Of a DNA stretch of 12,233 nt, positions 6,506 to 12,233 are shown one piece after another. The first letter of the stretch is position 1; each line of letters starts with the position of its first letter. The notes under the pieces are model-generated. The model was not told where the DNA came from. It saw only the letters and a program-made list of their open reading frames with translations, and did no database searches. Both the position numbers and the translations under genes were made by a program. Origin of the DNA: JBBQUP01 sp038212305 (GTDB taxonomy: Bacteria; Bacteroidota; Bacteroidia; Bacteroidales; Marinilabiliaceae). The stretch spans positions 1-12,233 of the forward strand of contig JBBQUP010000094.1 of NCBI GenBank assembly GCA_038212305.1, given 5' to 3'.

Positions 6506-8311
6506 ATGCAAAAGATTAGAAATGTGGCAATTATTGCCCACGTCGACCACGGAAAGACTACCCTCGTTGATAAAATGTTAATGGCGGGTAAGCTATTCAA
6601 AGATCACCAAAAAATGGGTGAACTTATTATGGATAGCAACGATTTAGAGCGCGAGCGCGGGATTACTATCCTGGCGAAAAACTGTGCTTTGGTTTGGAAA
6701 GACGTAAAAATAAACATCATAGATACTCCGGGTCACTCCGATTTTGGTGGTGAAGTGGAACGTGTTTTGAACATGGCTGATGGGGTGCTTCTTTTGGTTG
6801 ATGCCTTTGAAGGGCCTATGCCTCAAACTCGTTTTGTACTTCAAAAAGCTATTGCATTGGGATTGAAACCCATTGTGGTTGTTAATAAAGTTGATAAACC
6901 AAACTGTCGACCAGATGAAGTTCATGAAGCGGTTTTTGATTTAATGTTCTCATTGGATGCAACCGAAAACCAGCTCGACTTTCCTACCGTTTATGGCTCA
7001 GCCAAGCAAGGATGGATGTCGAACGATATTAATGTTCGCACCGAGGATATCTCAGCGGTTTTAGATGCTATTATTGAACATATTCCTGCTCCCGAATTAA
7101 TATTAGGGACACCACAGATGTTAATTACCAGCTTAGATTATTCGGCTTACATTGGGCGAATTGCAGTAGGGCGTTTACATCGTGGAGAGCTTCGCACCAA
7201 CCAACAAGTGTGTTTGGTTAAACGCGATGGCCGCATTGTTCGCTCCCGAATTAAGGAACTCTATTTATTTGAGGGATTAACAAAAGTACCAACCGATATG
7301 GTTGAGTGTGGTGAAATTTGTGCTATTGTGGGATTAGAAGGATTTGAAATTGGGGATACAGTTGCAGACTTCGAAAATCCCGAAGGATTAGAGCCAATTG
7401 CCATTGATGAACCTACCATGAGTATGTTGTTTACCATTAACAACTCTCCATTTTTTGGTAAAGAGGGAAAATTGGTAACATCTCGTCATATAAAAGATCG
7501 CTTAGATAAAGAGCTTGAGAAAAACTTGGCTTTACGAGTTGAGGAAACTGGTTCGGCTGATTCTTGGAATGTTTTTGGTCGTGGTGTTCTTCACTTGTCG
7601 GTATTAATTGAAACCATGCGTCGCGAAGGGTATGAGATGCAAGTTGGCCAACCGCAAGTAATTATTAAAGAAATTAATGGTGTAAAAAATGAGCCGATGG
7701 AAGAGTTAACCATCGATTTGCCTGAAGAGTATTCGGGTAAAGCCATTGAAATGGTGACTCAGCGAAAAGGTGATATGACGATTATGGAACGCAAAGGAGA
7801 GCGAATTCATTTGGAGTTTCATATACCTGCTCGAGGTATTATTGGATTACGTAGTAACATGCTTACTGCTACAGCTGGTGAGGCTGTAATGGCGCATCGA
7901 TTTATAGGATTTCAACCATGGCGCGGGCCTATCGAGAAGCGCTCAAACGGTTCGTTAATAGCTATGGAAACGGGTACCGTTTATGCTTATGCTGTTGACA
8001 AGCTTCAGGATCGTGGTCGATTTTTTATCTATCCGCAAGATGAAGTATACATGGGTCAGGTTATTGGCGAAAACAACCGCGATGGCGATTTGAACATCAA
8101 CGTAACCAAGTCGAAAAAACTGACCAACATGCGTGCTTCTGGATCCGACGATAAAGTTCGGATTGTAACCCCAATTATTTTTAGTCTCGAAGAGGCATTG
8201 GAATACATTCAGGCCGATGAGTATGTTGAGTTGACGCCAAAATCGATTCGTTTGCGCAAAATTTTCCTTCAGGAATTTGAACGTAAAAGATTAAAGAATG
8301 CTGGACAATAA
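6506..8311 (+). CDS. typA: Ribosome-associated translational GTPase TypA/BipA
   Basis: A 601-residue translation-factor GTPase related to EF-G and LepA. It binds the ribosome and supports 50S assembly and growth under stress, including cold. The G domain shows G1 AHVDHGKT (11-18), G2 RGIT (51-54), G3 DTPGH (73-77), G4 NKVD (127-130) and G5 GSAK. Domain II, the EF-G-like domain V fold (LPEEYSGKAIEMV...RGIIGLRSNMLTAT) and the TypA-specific C-terminal domain ending in RLRKIFLQEFERKR follow; the length is normal for the family. An upstream in-frame TTG at 6494 would add four residues, but the ATG at 6506 gives the conserved start MQKIRNVAIIAHVDHGKTT and is preferred. The gene is monocistronic: a -7 element lies just upstream and a strong terminator just downstream. 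Confidence 0.97.
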   Translation: MQKIRNVAIIAHVDHGKTTLVDKMLMAGKLFKDHQKMGELIMDSNDLERERGITILAKNCALVWKDVKINIIDTPGHSDFGGEVERVLNMADGVLLLVDAFEGPMPQTRFVLQKAIALGLKPIVVVNKVDKPNCRPDEVHEAVFDLMFSLDATENQLDFPTVYGSAKQGWMSNDINVRTEDISAVLDAIIEHIPAPELILGTPQMLITSLDYSAYIGRIAVGRLHRGELRTNQQVCLVKRDGRIVRSRIKELYLFEGLTKVPTDMVECGEICAIVGLEGFEIGDTVADFENPEGLEPIAIDEPTMSMLFTINNSPFFGKEGKLVTSRHIKDRLDKELEKNLALRVEETGSADSWNVFGRGVLHLSVLIETMRREGYEMQVGQPQVIIKEINGVKNEPMEELTIDLPEEYSGKAIEMVTQRKGDMTIMERKGERIHLEFHIPARGIIGLRSNMLTATAGEAVMAHRFIGFQPWRGPIEKRSNGSLIAMETGTVYAYAVDKLQDRGRFFIYPQDEVYMGQVIGENNRDGDLNINVTKSKKLTNMRASGSDDKVRIVTPIIFSLEEALEYIQADEYVELTPKSIRLRKIFLQEFERKRLKNAGQ

Positions 8312-8333
8312 GGCTTTCAATATAAATTAAGTA

Positions 8334-8370
8334 AGAGGCTGTTTCCTATTTGAGAGCGGCCTTTTTTTTT
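8334..8370 (+). terminator. Intrinsic terminator of typA
   Basis: AGGCTGTTT (8336-8344) pairs with GAGCGGCCT (8354-8362), a 9-bp stem with G-U pairs, around a 9-base loop, followed by a run of eight more T reaching 8370. It lies about 25 bp after the typA stop. Confidence 0.85.
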
Positions 8371-8394
8371 AGATAGAAAGAAGAATAGATTTTT

Positions 8395-8439
8395 AGACAA
8401 ATAGATTAGAATGTACTATCACATCTATTAGTCTTTTTA
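8395..8439 (+). other. Second hairpin between typA and the TatD-like gene
   Basis: AGACAAATAGAT (8395-8406) pairs with ATCTATTAGTCT (8423-8434) in a 12-bp stem with one mismatch and a 16-base loop, followed by TTTTT at 8434-8438. It could be a back-up terminator for typA or lie in the leader of the TatD-like gene, whose ATG is 33 bp further on. Between it and that ATG stands a 10-bp tandem duplication, TCCTCTCTTT at 8443-8452 and again at 8453-8462. The stem is AT-rich, so its stability is modest. Confidence 0.4.
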
Positions 8440-8467
8440 TCTTCCTCTCTTTTCCTCTCTTTACACT

Positions 8468-9124
8468 ATGATTCCATTTGTAGATAGTCATACTCACCAA
8501 CCCATTGTTACATCTGACATTATTCAGGTGGTAAATTGTTATGCCGAAGATGATATTAGCAACAATCCCCATTGCTCTGTGGGTATTCATCCGTGGTATA
8601 TCAACAAGGATCGCATTGATGAACAGTATAGGCAGCTTGAAGAAAAAGTGCTTTTAAAAAACGTTATCGCAATTGGGGAGTGTGGATTGGATAAATTGAA
8701 AGGTGAGGAGTTGGCGTTTCAGCAAAAGGTGTTTGAGTATCAAATCGATTTATCGGAACGGATAAAAAAACCCTTACTCATTCATCAGGTTCGACAGTTG
8801 AATGAAATCTTGAGTTGGCATAAACGGTTAAAGCCTATTCAGCCTTGGGTATTGCACGGATTTAAAGGCAATATTCATCAAACACGGCAGGCTTTAAAAC
8901 AAAACCTATGGTTATCGTTTTCGCCATCGATATTAAATCAAGATGGGTTTGAGGAGATCATCGCCATTTGTGATAAAAAGCCCTTTCTGCTTGAAACTGA
9001 TAACTCGGGAATTTCGATTTATGAGTATTATTTAAAAGTAGCCGATAGGTTAAATATGCCAATCGAGGAGCTAAAGAAACGTGTTTTTGCTCATTTTAGT
9101 TTGTTGTTAAATTCGAATACCTAA
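8468..9124 (+). CDS. Short TatD-family metal-dependent hydrolase
   Basis: A 218-residue member of the TatD DNase/amidohydrolase superfamily, a TIM-barrel metallohydrolase. Expected metal ligands are all visible: H8 and H10 in DSHTH, E71 in AIGECGLD, H106 in LLIHQVR, H130 in VLHGFKG and D178 in LLETD; GIHPW (39-43) is also typical. It is about 40 residues shorter than standard TatD (about 260). Most of the difference lies between the first motif and GIHPW, where the usual first helices are compressed. This short form appears common in Bacteroidota. Characterised TatD proteins show 3'-5' exonuclease or DNase activity, but substrate and role here are unknown. There is no Shine-Dalgarno sequence before the ATG; the leader is a pyrimidine-rich tract. 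A TSUP permease gene follows 23 bp downstream, probably in the same transcript. Confidence 0.88.
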   Translation: MIPFVDSHTHQPIVTSDIIQVVNCYAEDDISNNPHCSVGIHPWYINKDRIDEQYRQLEEKVLLKNVIAIGECGLDKLKGEELAFQQKVFEYQIDLSERIKKPLLIHQVRQLNEILSWHKRLKPIQPWVLHGFKGNIHQTRQALKQNLWLSFSPSILNQDGFEEIIAICDKKPFLLETDNSGISIYEYYLKVADRLNMPIEELKKRVFAHFSLLLNSNT

Positions 9125-9147
9125 TTGACTATTATTGGAAAATAAGT

Positions 9148-9912
9148 ATGGTTGATTTTTTTAATCCCTTGCATGTAAATTGGGAAGTGTGGTTATTGAC
9201 CTTATTAGTTGCCTTCTTAGCAGGGGTATCTAAAAGCGGAATAAAAGGGATAGTGATGATAGGCATACCCATACTGGCAACACTTTATGGCGCAAAACTA
9301 TCAACCGGTATTTTACTTCCCTTTTTAATTTTTGGCGATATAATTGCGATACATCTATATTTAAAATATGCCAAAATAGGCTGCATTATTAAATTGCTTC
9401 CTTATGCGATTGGGGGAATTATAATTGCAGTGGTTGCTGGGAAATTTATTAACGATCGTTGGTTTACCAATATTATGGCAGTGGTTATGTTGGTGTGTGT
9501 GATTTTAATTTTACTAAACGATTTGCGCAAAGGATCAACTGATGGGCTGGTGAATCATCGTTTGTTTTCGCCTATTTTTGGATTAACGGGCGGATTTGCA
9601 ACCATGATTGGGAATTTGGCCGGCCCCATATTTAATCTCTACCTAATTACCATCAAACTACCCAAGAAGGAGTTTATTGGAACGGGAGCTTCGTTTTATT
9701 TGATTTTAAATTTGATTAAGATTCCGTTTCACTTTTTTGTGTGGGAAACCATAACTCTATCGTCGTTACAAATGAATGTGGTTATGCTTCCGGCAGTGAT
9801 AGGCGGTGCTTTTTTGGGTAGTTGGTTGGTTAAGCTAATCCCCGAAAATGTTTATCGATATTTAATTTTGTGTTTTACTTCTTTGTCGGCGTTGTTGCTA
9901 TTTTTCAAGTAA
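9148..9912 (+). CDS. TSUP (TauE/SafE) family permease
   Basis: A 254-residue, almost wholly hydrophobic inner-membrane protein with about eight helices in two similar halves. The first half carries AFLAGVSKSGIKGI (17-30) and the second GLTGGFATMIGNLAGP, the paired glycine-rich motifs of the sulfite exporter TauE/SafE family. Members move sulfite, sulfoacetate or other organic sulfur anions across the membrane; the substrate cannot be told here and no sulfur-metabolism gene is adjacent. The ATG at 9148 follows the TatD-like stop by 23 bp, with a weak purine stretch GGAAAATAAG before it. The gene converges with the dgkA-type gene 41 bp downstream; no clear terminator is seen in that gap. Confidence 0.9.
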   Translation: MVDFFNPLHVNWEVWLLTLLVAFLAGVSKSGIKGIVMIGIPILATLYGAKLSTGILLPFLIFGDIIAIHLYLKYAKIGCIIKLLPYAIGGIIIAVVAGKFINDRWFTNIMAVVMLVCVILILLNDLRKGSTDGLVNHRLFSPIFGLTGGFATMIGNLAGPIFNLYLITIKLPKKEFIGTGASFYLILNLIKIPFHFFVWETITLSSLQMNVVMLPAVIGGAFLGSWLVKLIPENVYRYLILCFTSLSALLLFFK

Positions 9913-9953
9913 GTTTTTCGCAACAATAATGTTCTTAAAAACCGATTTTCGTA

Positions 9954-10331
9954 TTAAAAAACAACCACTATTTTTGGCAGAAAAATAATAGCTCCACAAG
10001 CCAGCGCAACCAATGCGCAAACCAATACAGCTCCAGCAGCCACATCTTTTGCAATACGCGCTGTTTCGTTAGTCTCGGGGAAAAGATGATCGGACAACTT
10101 TTCAATGGCAGTATTTATAGCTTCCATTGCCCAAACAAGGCCAATAACAATTAGAATGATCATCCATTCGAAAGCAGATATTTTAAAAAAGATACTTAGC
10201 GCAATAGCCACAATGGTCGCAACCAAATGAATTCGGGCATTGGGCTCTGCTTTTACTAGATAAAGAAGGCCTGCAAAAGCATATCCAAAACTCTTAATGC
10301 GCTTACGAATTCCGTGTTTATTGATGTTCAT
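9954..10331 (-). CDS. dgkA: DgkA-type lipid kinase (diacylglycerol/undecaprenol kinase)
   Basis: A 125-residue integral-membrane kinase of the prokaryotic DgkA family, with a short basic N-terminus, an amphipathic helix and three membrane helices. The catalytic signature E70-x-x-N73-T-A-x-E77 (EAINTAIE) and KDVAAGAVL (95-103) are intact. Gram-negative DgkA phosphorylates diacylglycerol with ATP; Gram-positive-type homologues phosphorylate undecaprenol, and the sequence alone does not decide between them. The start codon lies inside the end of the PAP2 gene (14-bp overlap), so the two are cotranscribed and translationally coupled. The adjacent phosphatase suggests work on a shared pool of lipid phosphates or carrier lipid. 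Confidence 0.93.
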   Translation of the reverse strand: MNINKHGIRKRIKSFGYAFAGLLYLVKAEPNARIHLVATIVAIALSIFFKISAFEWMIILIVIGLVWAMEAINTAIEKLSDHLFPETNETARIAKDVAAGAVLVCALVALACGAIIFLPKIVVVF

Positions 10332-10926
10332 GCTTTTTAGTTTGATAATTGTTTAACCAATTATTTAATTTATAGGAGAGATAAGCCGACCCAGCGCCAG
10401 TTAACGCACCTGCTAACACATCGCTAGGATAGTGTACGCCCAAATGCATGCGCGAATAACCAACAGTGCTAGCCCAAGCAAATGATGGGGCAATGACATA
10501 CCATTTAGGATAAAGCAAACTCAGCGATGTGGCGGTAGCAAAAGCACTCGATGTATGTCCTGATGGAAACGAAGAGCTGCCGCCCGATGATTTTTTCATG
10601 ATATCGGGATAGGTTTCGAAAGGACGCGACCTATTGATAACAGTTTTCATTGAAATAGTAGCTATGCCATTAATTACTGAACCTACAACAATAACTCCCG
10701 CATTTCGAATCAGCGTTTTATCGTGTTTAATTAACCCCACCACACCCATTGTTAATGGCGTTCCAATATTTACCACATCGTTTGAATTGGAGATGAATTT
10801 AAAAAAGTTGTCAGATGATTGATTTTCAGACGAATTGATGTAGCGAAGCAGCCTTATGTCAACGTTTTGCGAAAAAGTAGTTGCCGGGATTATCAGAGTG
10901 AGGAGTATTATAAGTTGTTTAATCAT
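10318..10926 (-). CDS. PAP2-family phosphatase
   Basis: A 202-residue membrane phosphatase of the type 2 phosphatidic acid phosphatase superfamily. Residues 1-20 form a cleavable signal peptide or first helix ending TTFSQ. All three catalytic motifs are present: K94-x6-R101-P102 (KTVINRSRP), PSGH at 121-124 with H124, and SR(158-159)-x5-H165-x3-D169 in SRMHLGVHYPSD. H165 is the expected nucleophile and H124 the general acid. Such enzymes dephosphorylate phosphatidic acid, undecaprenyl diphosphate or lipid A; the substrate is not set by the sequence. It is the first gene of a two-gene operon with the overlapping DgkA-type kinase, whose reaction is the reverse in direction. No promoter was recognised in the 115 bp upstream. 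Confidence 0.93.
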   Translation of the reverse strand: MIKQLIILLTLIIPATTFSQNVDIRLLRYINSSENQSSDNFFKFISNSNDVVNIGTPLTMGVVGLIKHDKTLIRNAGVIVVGSVINGIATISMKTVINRSRPFETYPDIMKKSSGGSSSFPSGHTSSAFATATSLSLLYPKWYVIAPSFAWASTVGYSRMHLGVHYPSDVLAGALTGAGSAYLSYKLNNWLNNYQTKKHEHQ

Positions 10927-11040
10927 GGTAATGACATTTATGATGCAACTATTATTTAATTATCAACTTGGTTAATTGAATGCGAATTTAAGGGTTTTAT
11001 TCGGGTTAATTTTTAAATCATTTGTAATAATAGAGTTTGC

Positions 11041-11076
11041 AAAAAAATAGCAGAAACCAATTAAGGTTTCTGCTAT
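11041..11076 (-). terminator. Strong intrinsic terminator of the lipoprotein operon
   Basis: A perfect 12-bp stem (11047-11058 with 11065-11076, arms ATAGCAGAAACC and GGTTTCTGCTAT) around the loop AATTAA. On the minus strand it is followed by seven T (11047-11041). It lies about 25 bp beyond the lipoprotein stop at 11102 and separates this unit from the PAP2/DgkA pair. Confidence 0.92.
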
Positions 11077-11101
11077 AATTAGAGGTGTGACTATGTCTGT
11101 A

Positions 11102-11710
11102 TTATTGTTTAAAATAAATTGTTCCTCCGATAGTTGCCAATGAATTATTGTCGGAAGCAATTGAATAGGTTAGCCATTCCTTTACAGGAAAGCCTTGAAC
11201 CATTTTTGCAACTAGAATTTTTCCAGTTTTAACTTTCCATGTAAAACTAACAGCAGTGCTTGTTCCATATTTATAGCTGCCAGTGCCATCTGCATTAAAA
11301 ATATAGTTGACAATAAGTGTGCTGTATTCGTACTTCCATGTTCCAACAAGACCTGCAAGAACTGGCTCCGTAGTCACTTTAAAACTGCCTTCGGCTAAAA
11401 CATCTCCTGAGGTGCTGTATGCAGTAACAACAAATTCATATTCGGTATTGGCCAACAAGCCTTTTACAATAAATTCTGTTTTATTCTCAACCGAATGCGA
11501 TAAGCCTTCAAGATATTCTTCACCTTTATATACATCTACATCATAGAATAAAGTATTTTCAATAGCTGGCCACTGAACAGTAACCGAATCGCTCAATACG
11601 TTTGATGAAGAAACAGCAATAGTTGGTGTTGTAGAATCATCACTTTTACTACAAGCAGCAGTAAATAAAGCCATTAGGGATAATCCCAAAATCAAATTTT
11701 TAATTTTCAT
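11102..11710 (-). CDS. FN3-domain lipoprotein with lipocalin-like C-terminus, function unknown
   Basis: A 202-residue predicted lipoprotein. The signal peptide ends in a clean lipobox LFTAAC with Cys20, followed by SKSDDS, an acidic stretch resembling the Bacteroidota lipoprotein surface-export signal. Residues about 29-116 form a fibronectin type III domain (ISV-like start, SVTVQWPAIENTLFYDVDVY, LLANTEYEFVVTAYS, GSFKVTT). Residues about 118-202 (LVGTWKYEYS, YIFNADGTGSYKY, FTWKVKTGKIL, ending GGTIYFKQ) resemble the lipocalin-like domains common in Bacteroidota lipoproteins, inferred from the GTW start and alternating strands. No catalytic motif is visible, so a binding or structural role is most likely. 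It follows the barrel gene by 23 bp, in the same operon, and ends at a strong terminator. Confidence 0.8.
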   Translation of the reverse strand: MKIKNLILGLSLMALFTAACSKSDDSTTPTIAVSSSNVLSDSVTVQWPAIENTLFYDVDVYKGEEYLEGLSHSVENKTEFIVKGLLANTEYEFVVTAYSTSGDVLAEGSFKVTTEPVLAGLVGTWKYEYSTLIVNYIFNADGTGSYKYGTSTAVSFTWKVKTGKILVAKMVQGFPVKEWLTYSIASDNNSLATIGGTIYFKQ

Positions 11711-11733
11711 AATTTAGTTTAAAACTGTTTATA

Positions 11734-12233
11734 TTAAAATCTAAAACCCATCGAGAAAGACAAGCCACTTAAGGTGATTTTGCCACTCTCTTCGGTCACA
11801 CTCTCAAATTTATAGGTGTTGTTTAAAACGCCCAGGTTTTCTGGACCTTCGAACAAAGTGCCATTGCCACTTTTGGCCATGGATAAAGAACTCGGATAAT
11901 ACTTAGCCTCCACAAAAAAGTTCCCCGATTGAGCAGGGAAAATAATGCCGAACCCAATAAATGGATTAATGAAATTAGTAAACGCTGGCGTTCCTTTTGA
12001 AACTTGACGTTGATTGCTATAAAAACCATGCGATGGCAAATAGATGAATGTTACTTTGGTTTCTGGGTAGTAGCCATCGCGGCTATAATAACCATTTTGT
12101 TCGTACGACGCACCAGAAGCAATGTTATACGATGCACCTGGTTTGAGATAGAAGGTCCAATTCCCAACTGGTAACTGGAATTTCAATGCGAAAGGAATTT
12201 CAATTATATTGCATTTCCAACTCTCATTTACTT
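11734..12233 (-). CDS. Outer-membrane beta-barrel protein, C-terminal part (runs off right edge)
   Basis: The frame is open to the right edge and gives about 165 residues before the TAA at 11734. A TTG at 12186 is not a credible start: the reading continues upstream through ESWKCNIIEIPFALKFQLP, the conserved 'EIP...K' strand of Bacteroidota PorT-like outer-membrane barrels. Alternating aromatic strands (WTFYLKPGASYNI, FINPFIGFGIIFP, FFVEAKYYPSS, ITLSGLSFSMGFRF) and the final Phe are typical of barrel proteins recognised by BamA. Signal peptide and first strands lie outside the window. The FN3 lipoprotein gene follows after 23 bp, so the two may act together at the outer membrane; their function is unknown. 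Confidence 0.85.
   Translation of the reverse strand, partial: VNESWKCNIIEIPFALKFQLPVGNWTFYLKPGASYNIASGASYEQNGYYSRDGYYPETKVTFIYLPSHGFYSNQRQVSKGTPAFTNFINPFIGFGIIFPAQSGNFFVEAKYYPSSLSMAKSGNGTLFEGPENLGVLNNTYKFESVTEESGKITLSGLSFSMGFRF

Noticed and set aside
9913..9953. Bidirectional terminator between the convergent TSUP and dgkA-type genes
   Set aside because: The 41-bp gap has T- and A-rich runs but no stem that I could pair convincingly.
10972..11160. 62-codon minus-strand open frame
   Set aside because: It spans the lipoprotein 3' end and the perfect terminator hairpin in another frame, with no recognisable protein features.
12184..12186. TTG as start of the outer-membrane barrel gene
   Set aside because: The reading frame continues to the window edge with typical barrel sequence (EIPFALKF), so the true start lies outside the window.

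Overview
The window reads as an ordinary chromosomal stretch from a member of the Bacteroidota. It is AT-rich, has few Shine-Dalgarno sites, and carries -7 elements of the TAnnTTTG type. Its lipoproteins and an outer-membrane barrel look like those of this phylum, and the AraC-family, TatD-like and TypA proteins are Bacteroidota variants. Order and genus cannot be read from the sequence; a marine Bacteroidales/Marinilabiliales relative is only a guess.

Layout from left to right. At 1-405 (minus) is the N-terminal part of an AraC-family regulator that runs off the left edge. At about 411-546 is an imperfect palindrome. It directly abuts 547-765 (plus), the C-terminal remnant of an IS4-type transposase, so this intergenic stretch looks like a mobile-element scar. 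At 803-2161 (minus) is a CLC-family membrane protein whose selectivity motifs match the fluoride/proton antiporter (CLC-F) branch. At 2364-3824 (minus) is a GH30 glycosidase lipoprotein with its own terminator and a plausible promoter. At 4065-6273 (minus) a six-TM PAS histidine kinase overlaps a receiver-only response regulator. At 6506-8311 (plus) is the ribosome-associated GTPase TypA/BipA, followed by a terminator and a second hairpin. At 8468-9912 (plus) are a short TatD-like metal hydrolase and a TSUP (TauE/SafE) permease, 23 bp apart. At 9954-10926 (minus) are overlapping genes for a PAP2 phosphatase and a DgkA-type lipid kinase. At 11102-12233 (minus) a partial outer-membrane beta-barrel protein and an FN3-containing lipoprotein form an operon closed by a strong terminator.

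The genes fall into small independent units, not one pathway. Three pairs are likely cotranscribed and functionally linked: kinase with receiver, PAP2 with DgkA (opposing reactions on lipid phosphates), and barrel with lipoprotein. I found no CRISPR array, tRNA, rRNA, phage module, defence island or SusC/SusD pair. No convincing undescribed multi-gene system is visible. The points most worth a second look are the palindrome/IS4 scar beside the AraC gene, the CLC-F assignment, the isolated GH30 enzyme, the output-less two-component pair, and the FN3/lipocalin-like lipoprotein with its barrel partner.
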